Source: an uncultured Eubacteriales bacterium
GTDB lineage: Bacteria > Bacillota > Clostridia > Monoglobales > Monoglobaceae
DNA length: 6,750 nucleotides
Assembly (NCBI GenBank): GCA_905198865.1
Contig: CAJKEB010000077.1
Location: forward strand, 1-6,750
Reading direction: 5' to 3'
Notes under the pieces: generated by a model
Seen by the model: the letters and a program-made list of their open reading frames with translations, nothing else
Told to the model about the DNA's origin: nothing
Databases searched by the model: none
Position numbers and translations under genes: made by a program
In this document: positions 1-6,043 of the stretch, one piece after another
How positions within the stretch are numbered: the stretch's first letter is position 1
Layout: each line of letters opens with the position of its first letter

Positions 1-54
1 AGCATTCGGCTGTTAACCGAAGGGTCGTTGGTTCGAGTCCAACTGGAGGAGCCA
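1..54 (+). tRNA. tRNA-Asn (GTT), 5' end cut off by the window
   Basis: The anticodon stem is TTCGG (5-9) with CCGAA (17-21), closing the loop CTGTTAA (10-16) with anticodon GTT at 12-14, which reads Asn codons. The T arm is GTTGG (27-31), loop TTCGAGT (32-38), CCAAC (39-43). The 3' acceptor strand is 44-50, G51 is the discriminator base, and CCA at 52-54 is encoded in the DNA. The 5' acceptor strand and most of the D arm lie before the window, so only about two thirds of the gene is visible. It may be the last gene of a tRNA cluster. A terminator follows within three bases. It converges on gatCAB, whose enzyme can act on Asp-tRNA(Asn) in bacteria lacking a direct asparaginyl-tRNA route. Confidence 0.95.
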
Positions 55-56
55 CG

Positions 57-88
57 TCGGAACAAGTTTTACTTGTTCCGATTTTTTT
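57..88 (+). terminator. Rho-independent terminator of the tRNA-Asn transcript
   Basis: An 11-bp perfect stem, TCGGAACAAGT (57-67) with ACTTGTTCCGA (71-81), closes a TTT loop and is followed by seven T residues (82-88). It starts three bases after the tRNA CCA end. The T run is itself mirrored by an A run (92-98), so GATTTTTTT (80-88) and AAAAAAATC (92-100) form a second inverted repeat. Confidence 0.93.
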
Positions 89-224
89 GTCAAAAAAATC
101 GATCACCCGTTCCACTGTTCCTCCTTCTCACAAAAAGTCACGCTGTCGCTACCACCTTTTTGTGATTATGCGCCTGCGGCGCAATGTTGCGTGCTTTTTC
201 AATTAAATTTGCCTTCGGCAAGTG
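89..224. other. Non-coding gap between tRNA-Asn and gatB, with several hairpins
   Basis: No reading frame here looks like a real protein. Three inverted repeats are visible. TCACAAAAAG (128-137) pairs with CTTTTTGTGA (156-165) over an 18-base loop. TGCGCC (169-174) pairs with GGCGCA (178-183) over a TGC loop and is followed by TTTTT at 194-198. TTGCC (209-213) pairs with GGCAA (217-221) over a TTC loop. The A/T-flanked 128-165 dyad could act as a weak terminator in either direction. The segment lies between two converging transcription units, so dense termination signals are expected. No small RNA is claimed. Confidence 0.5.
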
Positions 225-251
225 AAAAGCCTCCCGTGCAAGGAGGCTTTT
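225..251. terminator. Bidirectional terminator at the end of gatCAB
   Basis: AAAAGCCTCC (225-234) pairs perfectly with GGAGGCTTTT (242-251) over a 7-base loop. It begins five bases after the gatB stop codon. Read on the - strand, the GC-rich stem ends in TTTT. Read on the + strand, it ends in TTTTTT. It can therefore stop both gatCAB transcription and leftover + strand transcription. Confidence 0.88.
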
Positions 252-256
252 TTGAT

Positions 257-1690
257 TTACTTATTCAGTTCTGCGCTGAGCAGCTTATTTACTACGCCCG
301 GGTCGCCTTTGCCTTTGAGTTCCTTCATGCACTGACCCATGAGGAAACCTATTGCCTTTTTATTGCCCGACTTATAGTCGTCTACTGCCTGAGCATTGTT
401 CTCGATTACCTTTTTCACTATATCAAGGACGAGGCCTTCGTCACTGACTTGTTCAAGATTATTATCCTTGACGTACTTCTCGACATCTAAATCTTCATTA
501 AACGCAATGCCGAAAATTTCCTTTGCCTTGTTACGGTTGATGGTCTTTTTGCCAACAAGCTCAATCAGCTTCGCAAGAGCATCGGGGGTCAGCTTCATAT
601 CCTTAGCTTCGATACCCTCATCACTGAGCTTTCGCATAAGCTCGCCCATTATCCAGTTTGAAACCTCTTTCGGGTTATTACATATAGCTGTTGTTGCTTC
701 AAAGAAATCTGCAAGAGCTTTCTGACCGGTTATCATGTTAGCATCATATTCGGGCAGGCCGAACTCGCTCACATAGCGCGCTTTCTTCGCTTCAGCGAGT
801 TCAGGAAGGCTGTTTTTGACCTCATCAAACCAGTTATCATCAATTTCAATCGGAGGAATATCGGGTTCAGGGAAATATCTGTAGTCCTGAGCGTTCTCCT
901 TGCTTCTCATGGCATAGCTCTTGTCCTTGTTATCGTCCCAGCGGCGTGTTTCCTGTATTACCTTTCCGCCGCGCTCGATAACGTCTATCTGGCGCTTTGC
1001 TTCATAGTTTATTGCTTTGGCGATCGCCTTGAACGAGTTCAGGTTCTTCATTTCGGTTCTTGTACCGAATTCTTCATCGCCTACTCGTCTGACAGAAAGG
1101 TTTACATCGGCACGCATTGAGCCTTCCTGCATCTTACAGTCGGAAACGCCGAGGTATTCAAGGGTGGACTTGAGCTTTGAGAGGTATGCGATAACCTCGT
1201 CTGCGCTTCTGAAGTCAGGTTCGCTTACAATCTCAATAAGCGGAACGCCGCAGCGGTTATAGTCACACTTTGTCTCGTCGTTGAACTCGTCATGTATCAG
1301 CTTGCCGGCGTCCTCCTCCATGTGTATCTCATGGATTCGGATATTCTTCTTAACTCCGGACTCTGTTTCAATCGGGACACGGCCATTTTGGCATATGGGC
1401 AGGTAGAGCTGTGAAATCTGGTATGCCTTAGGCAAATCCGGGTAGAAGTAGTTCTTTCTGTCGAACTTATTATATCTCGTAATATCACAGTTCAGCGCTA
1501 TGCCGGCCTTCATTGCATAGTTTACAACCTGGCGGTTGACAACCGGCAGTGTTCCCGGCATACCGGTACACACCGGGCAGCAATGAGTATTAGGCTCGCC
1601 GCCGAATTCCGTTGTGCATGAACAGAAAATCTTTGATTTGGTCGCAAGCTCAACATGAACTTCAAGACCCATTACGGTTTCCCATGCCAT
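257..1690 (-). CDS. gatB: Aspartyl/glutamyl-tRNA amidotransferase subunit B
   Basis: GatB is the tRNA-binding kinase subunit of GatCAB. It phosphorylates the misattached Glu or Asp side chain with ATP so that ammonia from GatA can amidate it. The 477-aa product has the usual length. Visible features, counted from Met at 1690, are the N-terminal GLEVHVEL motif (residues 8-15), a zinc-type cysteine set (C23, C25, C38, C41), the FDRKNYFYPDLPKAYQIS block (76-93), HMEEDAGK (123-130) with the metal-binding acidic residues, and a YqeY-like helical tail from about residue 325. A GTG at 1699 would add three residues, but it lies one base from the GGAAAGGAG ribosome site (1701-1709), whereas ATG at 1690 is ten bases away. 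That ATG follows the gatA stop by one base, suggesting translational coupling. Last gene of gatCAB. Confidence 0.97.
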   Translation of the reverse strand: MAWETVMGLEVHVELATKSKIFCSCTTEFGGEPNTHCCPVCTGMPGTLPVVNRQVVNYAMKAGIALNCDITRYNKFDRKNYFYPDLPKAYQISQLYLPICQNGRVPIETESGVKKNIRIHEIHMEEDAGKLIHDEFNDETKCDYNRCGVPLIEIVSEPDFRSADEVIAYLSKLKSTLEYLGVSDCKMQEGSMRADVNLSVRRVGDEEFGTRTEMKNLNSFKAIAKAINYEAKRQIDVIERGGKVIQETRRWDDNKDKSYAMRSKENAQDYRYFPEPDIPPIEIDDNWFDEVKNSLPELAEAKKARYVSEFGLPEYDANMITGQKALADFFEATTAICNNPKEVSNWIMGELMRKLSDEGIEAKDMKLTPDALAKLIELVGKKTINRNKAKEIFGIAFNEDLDVEKYVKDNNLEQVSDEGLVLDIVKKVIENNAQAVDDYKSGNKKAIGFLMGQCMKELKGKGDPGVVNKLLSAELNK

Positions 1691-1691
1691 A

Positions 1692-3170
1692 TTAGTCACG
1701 CTCCTTTCCGATATTTGCAGGCGACTTCTTATGGAAGTCGGTTAGTGTCTGATAAGTATACGCCGCGTTGAGTATAACATCGTCGCCGAGCGGTGCGCCA
1801 ACAAGCTGAGCGCCGACCGGCATTCCATCACTGTCAAACCCACACGGTACGGAGATACCCGGAAGTCCGGCGAGGTTGACAGATACTGTATAGATATCCG
1901 ACAGGTACATCTTAAGCGGGTCTGAGAGGCTTTCGCCAAGCTTCGGAGCTGTTGTCGGAGCAGCAGGGAACAAGATCACGTCAAACTTCTCATACGCTTC
2001 GTCAAACGCCTTCTTGATAAGAGCCTTAACCTGCAGAGCTTTCTTATAATAAGCGTCATAGTAGCCGGTTGAAAGGGCGAAGGTTCCCAGAAGAATTCTG
2101 CGCTTAACCTCCTCGCCGAAGCCCTCGCTTCGGGTTGCCTTATACAAATCGGTCAGATCATCAAACTCCTCGGCTCTGAAGCCGTACTTCACACCGTCAA
2201 ATCTGGAGAGGTTTGAGCTTGCCTCGGCTGCGGCTATAATATAATAAGTCGGAACTACGTATTCGATAATATCCATATCAAACTCTTCAACCACTGCGCC
2301 TTTTTGTTTAAGCGTTTCAGCAACCGAAAGTACTGCTGACTTAACGTCATTATTAAGACCGTCGCCGAAGCACTGCTTTGGAATACCTATCTTAAGGCCG
2401 CTGACGTCACCGGTCAGCGAGTCAAGGTAGTTCTTGTGCTCGACGTCGAGTGATGTGCCGTCCATCTCGTCCTTACCGCAAATAACATCGAGGATTGCCG
2501 CACAGTCGGCTGCGTCCTTTGCAACGGGGCCTATCTGGTCGAGAGATGAAGCATAAGCAATCAAGCCGTAACGTGAAACCGCTCCGTAAGTCGGTTTCAT
2601 ACCCGTAACGCCGCAGAACGAAGCAGGCTGTCTGATACTGCCGCCTGTGTCTGAGCCGAGAGCATACGGCGCTTCGAGTGCTGCAACTGCCGCAGCTGCG
2701 CCGCCTGACGAACCGCCCGGAACCCTATCGGTATTCCACGGGTTCTTTGTCGGGCCGTAATACGACGTCTCGGTCGTGCTGCCCATAGCAAACTCGTCCA
2801 TATTCAGCTTGCCTATAACAACGGCGCCCGCCTTATTCAGCTTATCAATAACAGTCGCATTATACGGTGGCTTGAAGTCGCCCAAAATCTTTGAAGCGCA
2901 GCTTGTCTTTATGCCGCGGGTTGAAATATTATCCTTGATTGCCACAGGCACGCCTGCCAGAGGGGAATCGAGTTCACCGGCATCAATCTGCTTCTGAACC
3001 TCCTCGGCACGAGCCAATGCCTCGTCGCGGGTTACGGTAATGTAGGCGTTGATACTGCCGTCAGTCTTCTCAATAGCGTCAAGAAAGCTCTGAACCGCTT
3101 CGGCAACACGAACTTCACCATTCTTTATCTTTTTGCCCAGTTCAAGGGCAGTCATTTCAGTAATGTTCAT
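1692..3170 (-). CDS. gatA: Aspartyl/glutamyl-tRNA amidotransferase subunit A (amidase)
   Basis: GatA is the glutaminase/amidase subunit. It releases ammonia from glutamine and passes it through the complex to GatB. The 492-aa product has the amidase-signature fold. The Ser-cisSer-Lys triad is intact: K79 in PVAIKDN, S154 in the GGSSGG loop (152-157), and S178 in GSDTGGSIRQPASFCG. These positions match the numbering I recall for Staphylococcus aureus GatA, so the N-terminus is very probably placed correctly. The start ATG has AAAGGA (3182-3187) 11 bases upstream. It follows gatC after a 39-base gap and precedes gatB by one base. Cytoplasmic; no signal peptide or membrane segment is visible. 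Confidence 0.98.
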   Translation of the reverse strand: MNITEMTALELGKKIKNGEVRVAEAVQSFLDAIEKTDGSINAYITVTRDEALARAEEVQKQIDAGELDSPLAGVPVAIKDNISTRGIKTSCASKILGDFKPPYNATVIDKLNKAGAVVIGKLNMDEFAMGSTTETSYYGPTKNPWNTDRVPGGSSGGAAAAVAALEAPYALGSDTGGSIRQPASFCGVTGMKPTYGAVSRYGLIAYASSLDQIGPVAKDAADCAAILDVICGKDEMDGTSLDVEHKNYLDSLTGDVSGLKIGIPKQCFGDGLNNDVKSAVLSVAETLKQKGAVVEEFDMDIIEYVVPTYYIIAAAEASSNLSRFDGVKYGFRAEEFDDLTDLYKATRSEGFGEEVKRRILLGTFALSTGYYDAYYKKALQVKALIKKAFDEAYEKFDVILFPAAPTTAPKLGESLSDPLKMYLSDIYTVSVNLAGLPGISVPCGFDSDGMPVGAQLVGAPLGDDVILNAAYTYQTLTDFHKKSPANIGKERD

Positions 3171-3209
3171 ATCATCTAATGTCCTTTCAGAATTATTTTG
3201 TCCGGAAAA

Positions 3210-3497
3210 CTATTCAACTGTCCTCGGTACAATAACCGCTTCATCATCAGCCTTGGGCGCATTCTTCAGAAGCTCTGCTCTGTCAGCACTCGGCTTCACA
3301 ACATCGTCACGCATGACGTTCTTAACCGCAAAAGCATGGGACATCGGTTCAATGCCGTCTGTGTTCACATTATTCAAAACGTCCATATAGCTGATTATCT
3401 CGCCGAGACCCTTGCGGGTGGATTCACACTGCTCATCTGTCAGCTTAAGCCTGGACAATTCGGCAACGTATTCGACCATATCCTTGGTAATTTCCAT
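3210..3497 (-). CDS. gatC: Aspartyl/glutamyl-tRNA amidotransferase subunit C
   Basis: GatC is the small subunit that wraps the GatA-GatB interface and stabilises the amidotransferase. At 95 aa it has the expected size. Family hallmarks are the N-terminal helix with VAELSRLKLTDEQ (residues 11-23), the NTDGIEPMSHA segment in the middle, the conserved MRDD (62-65), and LLKNAPKADDEAVIVPRTVE at the C-terminus, which matches the family's NAPE...VPKVIE-type end. The ATG is preceded by AAAAGAG (3505-3511) with a 7-base spacing. It is the first gene of gatCAB and is served by the consensus promoter at 3543-3571. Confidence 0.96.
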   Translation of the reverse strand: MEITKDMVEYVAELSRLKLTDEQCESTRKGLGEIISYMDVLNNVNTDGIEPMSHAFAVKNVMRDDVVKPSADRAELLKNAPKADDEAVIVPRTVE

Positions 3498-3542
3498 AAT
3501 ATCACTCTTTTCACATTAAAATAATAATCATAATTAAAGTTA

Positions 3543-3571
3543 ATTATACCAAAGTACAAAATCTTTGTCAA
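3543..3571 (-). promoter_or_regulatory. Sigma-70/sigma-A promoter of gatCAB
   Basis: On the - strand the sequence reads TTGACA (3571-3566), a 17-base spacer (3565-3549), then TATAAT (3548-3543). The spacer ends in TGG, giving an extended -10 (TGnTATAAT). Both hexamers and the spacing are full consensus. The predicted start is near 3536, leaving an AT-rich leader of about 39 bases with no obvious structure before gatC. Confidence 0.92.
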
Positions 3572-3590
3572 CACAGAAATTGCGAAATTG

Positions 3591-3614
3591 TGGGCTTTGA
3601 ACCACACAAGCCCA
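3591..3614 (-). terminator. Possible weak terminator after pdxR
   Basis: TGGGCTT (3591-3597) pairs with AAGCCCA (3608-3614) over a 10-base loop, nine bases beyond the pdxR stop codon on the - strand. The following - strand bases (CAATTT) are only mildly T-rich, so termination may be incomplete. Some pdxR transcription could run on into gatCAB, whose own promoter begins about 20 bases downstream. Confidence 0.4.
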
Positions 3615-3623
3615 ATAACTGCC

Positions 3624-5009
3624 TTACTTATCCTCAAACAACAATCTCACAGCTTCTGCAGTTTGTTCGGTTTTTATGCCCGCATAGCCGAGAATGATCG
3701 TATTATCCAAATGCGGCTGCTCTGTAAAGCAGTATTGGCTCAGCTGATAAACCCGAACTTTATTGCATTCCGCCTTTTTAATCAGCTCGTTTTTCGCAAA
3801 GCTCTCCGGCGTCACAAGAAGGTGAAGACCTGCACGCTGACCGCTTATTCTCATTCTTTCCGGCCTTTCGGTCAGCTCTTTCAGCAGAGCGTCACGGCGT
3901 TTTCTGTATATATTCTTTACGCGGTTAATATGTCTGCCGAGGTAACCGCCGCTTATGAACTCGCTCAGTGTCTGCTGTTCAAAGCGGGGCACGCTCGACG
4001 AATAGCCGGCGAAGCGGTTCTCGTATTCCTTTAAAAGCTCCTCCGGAAGCACCATGTATGCAATTCGGATTGACGGGGCAAGTATCCGTGAAAATGTGCC
4101 GAGATAAATCACACGTCCGTTTGTATCAAAGCCCTGAACCGACGGAATTGGCTTGCCGCTGAAATGGAATTCGCTGTTATAATCGTCCTCTATAATATAT
4201 CTTCGCTTAGCTTCGTTTGCCCACGACAGCAGCTCAAGTCTCCGCCACACAGGCATAATAGCTCCGGTCGGGAACTGATGCGACGGCGTTATATATGCGA
4301 TATTTGCATCGGTCTGTCTGAGACTATCAATAATCATTCCGTCTTTGTCAAGCGGTACATAACGCACAGCAGACGAGCTGTTTTTTAAAACCATATCGAT
4401 TTTCCTGTATCCGGGATTTTCTATTGCATAGACATTATCCTTACCCAGAAGCTCTGTAAGCAGCATAATCAGATACTCAATTCCCGCGCCGACAACAATC
4501 TGAGACGGGCTGCAATTCACGCCGCGAAGCTCATGCAGATGCTTTGCAATATTATAACGAAGCGAACTGTCGCCTTTAGACTCTCCCGCAGATAATAATT
4601 CAGGATTTCCGTACATAACCTCTTTTGAAAGCTTAACCCATGTCGAATACGGAAACGACTCTATATCAACGGCATTTGTCTTGAAGTCAAATTTGTATGT
4701 ATCCATCATCGGTTCGTCATTCTCGATTATCGCTATCTTTTTGGGACGAACAAACCCGGCATCTATCTTACAGACATAATATCCACTCCGCGGTTTTGAG
4801 AAAACGTACCCCTCCTGCACCAGCATCAAATACGCTGTCTCAACCGTATTGACGCTTATATGCAAATGAGACGCAAGCGCTTTCTTAGACGGCAGCCGTT
4901 CTCCTTCTTTAAGCCGTCCGCCGCTTATCTCATCAATCAAATACAAATATAGCTGTTTATAAAGCCTCTCCTTGCTATCGCTTTTTAAGTTGGGTGTAAA
5001 ACTAATCAT
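3624..5009 (-). CDS. pdxR: MocR-family regulator (GntR winged helix plus aminotransferase-like domain), probable PdxR
   Basis: Counted from Met at 5009, the 461-aa product has a GntR-type winged helix (about residues 10-80: LYKQLY, LPSKKALASHLHISVNTV, GYVFSKPRSGYYV), a linker, then a fold-type I aminotransferase-like domain (about 105-460). Domain hallmarks are ENPGY (197-201), PSHQFPTG (242-249), EDDYNSEF (274-281) with the pyridine-binding Asp and Tyr, and GTFSRILAPSIR (304-315). The lysine that should bind PLP in GTFSK is arginine (R308, codon CGG at 4088-4086). Divergence from pdxST suggests a PdxR role, activating pdxST when PLP is low and repressing itself; this is inferred from related systems. 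ATG at 5009 has GAGGT (5018-5022) eight bases upstream; ATG at 5024 has no good ribosome site. GabR-like regulators are the alternative. Confidence 0.9.
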   Translation of the reverse strand: MISFTPNLKSDSKERLYKQLYLYLIDEISGGRLKEGERLPSKKALASHLHISVNTVETAYLMLVQEGYVFSKPRSGYYVCKIDAGFVRPKKIAIIENDEPMMDTYKFDFKTNAVDIESFPYSTWVKLSKEVMYGNPELLSAGESKGDSSLRYNIAKHLHELRGVNCSPSQIVVGAGIEYLIMLLTELLGKDNVYAIENPGYRKIDMVLKNSSSAVRYVPLDKDGMIIDSLRQTDANIAYITPSHQFPTGAIMPVWRRLELLSWANEAKRRYIIEDDYNSEFHFSGKPIPSVQGFDTNGRVIYLGTFSRILAPSIRIAYMVLPEELLKEYENRFAGYSSSVPRFEQQTLSEFISGGYLGRHINRVKNIYRKRRDALLKELTERPERMRISGQRAGLHLLVTPESFAKNELIKKAECNKVRVYQLSQYCFTEQPHLDNTIILGYAGIKTEQTAEAVRLLFEDK

Positions 5010-5017
5010 CAGAATTG

Positions 5018-5022
5018 ACCTC
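5018..5022 (-). promoter_or_regulatory. Ribosome binding site that sets the pdxR start
   Basis: On the - strand GAGGT (5022-5018) lies eight bases before ATG at 5009. It overlaps the upstream in-frame ATG (5024-5022), which would place the ribosome site inside the coding region, so 5009 is the better start. Confidence 0.7.
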
Positions 5023-5038
5023 ATAAAATATTCTTAAA

Positions 5039-5073
5039 TTGACACTTTTAACAATGTCAGATTATGTTATAAT
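5039..5073 (+). promoter_or_regulatory. Promoter region of pdxST
   Basis: Two readings are possible. The first is an extended -10, TGTTATAAT (5065-5073), with a poor -35 at the proper distance, as expected for an activator-dependent promoter; transcription would start near 5080. The second uses TTGACA (5039-5044) with TATGTT (5063-5068) at 18-base spacing. The perfect TTGACA and the perfect TATAAT are 23 bases apart, too far to work together unaided. An inverted repeat TGACA-N10-TGTCA (5040-5059) covers the -35 zone and is a candidate regulator site. Confidence 0.65.
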
Positions 5074-5100
5074 TATAGCTGAGCTCAAAATATAAGTCAA
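5072..5100 (-). promoter_or_regulatory. Promoter of pdxR
   Basis: On the - strand TTGACT (5100-5095), a 17-base spacer and TATAAT (5077-5072) form a near-consensus housekeeping promoter with predicted start near 5065. The spacer contains the palindrome TGAGCTCA (5080-5087). The -10 box overlaps the pdxS -10 box on the other strand. Confidence 0.82.
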
Positions 5101-5111
5101 GGAAAACCTTG
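5098..5111 (+). other. Small hairpin in the pdxS leader
   Basis: CAAGG (5098-5102) pairs with CCTTG (5107-5111) over AAAA. It sits in the roughly 80-base predicted pdxS leader and overlaps the pdxR -35 box on the opposite strand. No T run follows, so it is not a terminator. Its role is unknown and it may be incidental. Confidence 0.35.
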
Positions 5112-5161
5112 CATAATATTATTGTTAATAAAATTATGTTAATTGAAAGGGATGTTTTAAT

Positions 5162-6037
5162 ATGAGCAGTGCAGAATTAAATAAGAACTTGGCGCAGATG
5201 TTAAAGGGCGGAGTTATAATGGATGTTACAACTCCCGAAGAAGCAAAGATTGCTGAGGAAGCCGGAGCCGTTGCGGTAATGGCGCTTGAGCGTGTTCCAT
5301 CTGACATCAGAAAGCAGGGCGGCGTTGCAAGAATGAGCGACCCTAAAATGATAAAGGGAATTCAGGAAGCTGTTTCAATTCCGGTTATGGCAAAGGCAAG
5401 AATAGGTCATCTTGCAGAGGCACAGATTCTGGAGGCGCTTAAGATTGACTATATAGACGAGAGCGAAGTTCTGACGCCTGCGGACGACCTGTATCACCTT
5501 GATAAAAAGCAGTTTAAGGTTCCGTTTGTATGCGGAGCAAGAAATATCGGCGAGGCGCTTCGCAGAATAGGCGAAGGTGCGGCAATGATAAGAACAAAGG
5601 GCGAGGCCGGAACGGGAAATGTTGTTGAGGCGGTACGTCATATGAGAACAATGCAGAGCGAAATCAGACGTCTTTCAGGCATGGCGAAAGAAGAGCTTAT
5701 GACGTTCGCAAAGGACAACGGCGCTCCTTATGATTTAGTTAAATACGTTGCCGAAAACGGCAAGCTGCCTGTTGTAAACTTTGCAGCAGGCGGTATAGCA
5801 ACACCGGCTGACGCTTCGCTTATGATGCAGCTTGGTGCAGAGGGCGTTTTTGTAGGTTCAGGAATTTTCAAGTCATCAAATCCGCCGCTTATGGCAAGAG
5901 CAATCGTTAAGGCAACAGCGTACTATAACGACCCTGAAATTCTTGCTGAAGTCAGCGAAGGTCTCGGCGAGGCAATGAAGGGTATTGAACTGAGCGAAAT
6001 CGCACCCGAAAACCGTATGGCTGAAAGAGGCTGGTAA
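5162..6037 (+). CDS. pdxS: Pyridoxal 5'-phosphate synthase subunit PdxS
   Basis: PdxS is the (beta/alpha)8-barrel lyase that builds PLP from ribose 5-phosphate, glyceraldehyde 3-phosphate and ammonia supplied by PdxT. In known enzymes it forms a dodecamer. At 291 aa it has the normal length. Highly conserved blocks are KGGVIMDV (15-22, with D21), AEEAGAVAVMALERVP (31-46), PVMAKARIGH (74-83), DYIDESEVLTPAD (96-108), the RTKGEAGTGN loop (144-153), and the C-terminal RMAERGW. K78 corresponds to the lysine that binds ribose 5-phosphate, and K146 to the second active-site lysine (Lys81 and Lys149 in Bacillus subtilis as I recall). The ribosome site AAAGGG (5146-5151) is ten bases upstream. It is first in a two-gene operon with pdxT, divergent from the probable pdxR. 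Confidence 0.99.
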   Translation: MSSAELNKNLAQMLKGGVIMDVTTPEEAKIAEEAGAVAVMALERVPSDIRKQGGVARMSDPKMIKGIQEAVSIPVMAKARIGHLAEAQILEALKIDYIDESEVLTPADDLYHLDKKQFKVPFVCGARNIGEALRRIGEGAAMIRTKGEAGTGNVVEAVRHMRTMQSEIRRLSGMAKEELMTFAKDNGAPYDLVKYVAENGKLPVVNFAAGGIATPADASLMMQLGAEGVFVGSGIFKSSNPPLMARAIVKATAYYNDPEILAEVSEGLGEAMKGIELSEIAPENRMAERGW

Positions 6038-6043
6038 ATCAAG

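Noticed and set aside
30..54. tRNA-Asn 3' end as an attachment site of an integrated element
   Set aside because: I saw no integrase, recombination genes or second copy of the tRNA 3' end in the window, and what follows is a normal terminator and housekeeping genes.
191..725. Two overlapping + strand open frames of about 100 codons
   Set aside because: Both run antisense to gatB, whose conserved protein fully explains the sequence; the first also begins inside the non-coding gap without a ribosome site.
3588..4034. 148-codon open frame on the + strand
   Set aside because: It lies almost entirely antisense to the well-supported MocR regulator, starts with TTG without a ribosome site, and its translation resembles no domain I recognise.
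5039..5073. TTGACA (5039-5044) paired directly with TATAAT (5068-5073) as a standard pdxS promoter
   Set aside because: The spacer would be 23 bases, well outside the usual 16-19. The extended -10 or the 18-base-spaced TATGTT is more plausible.
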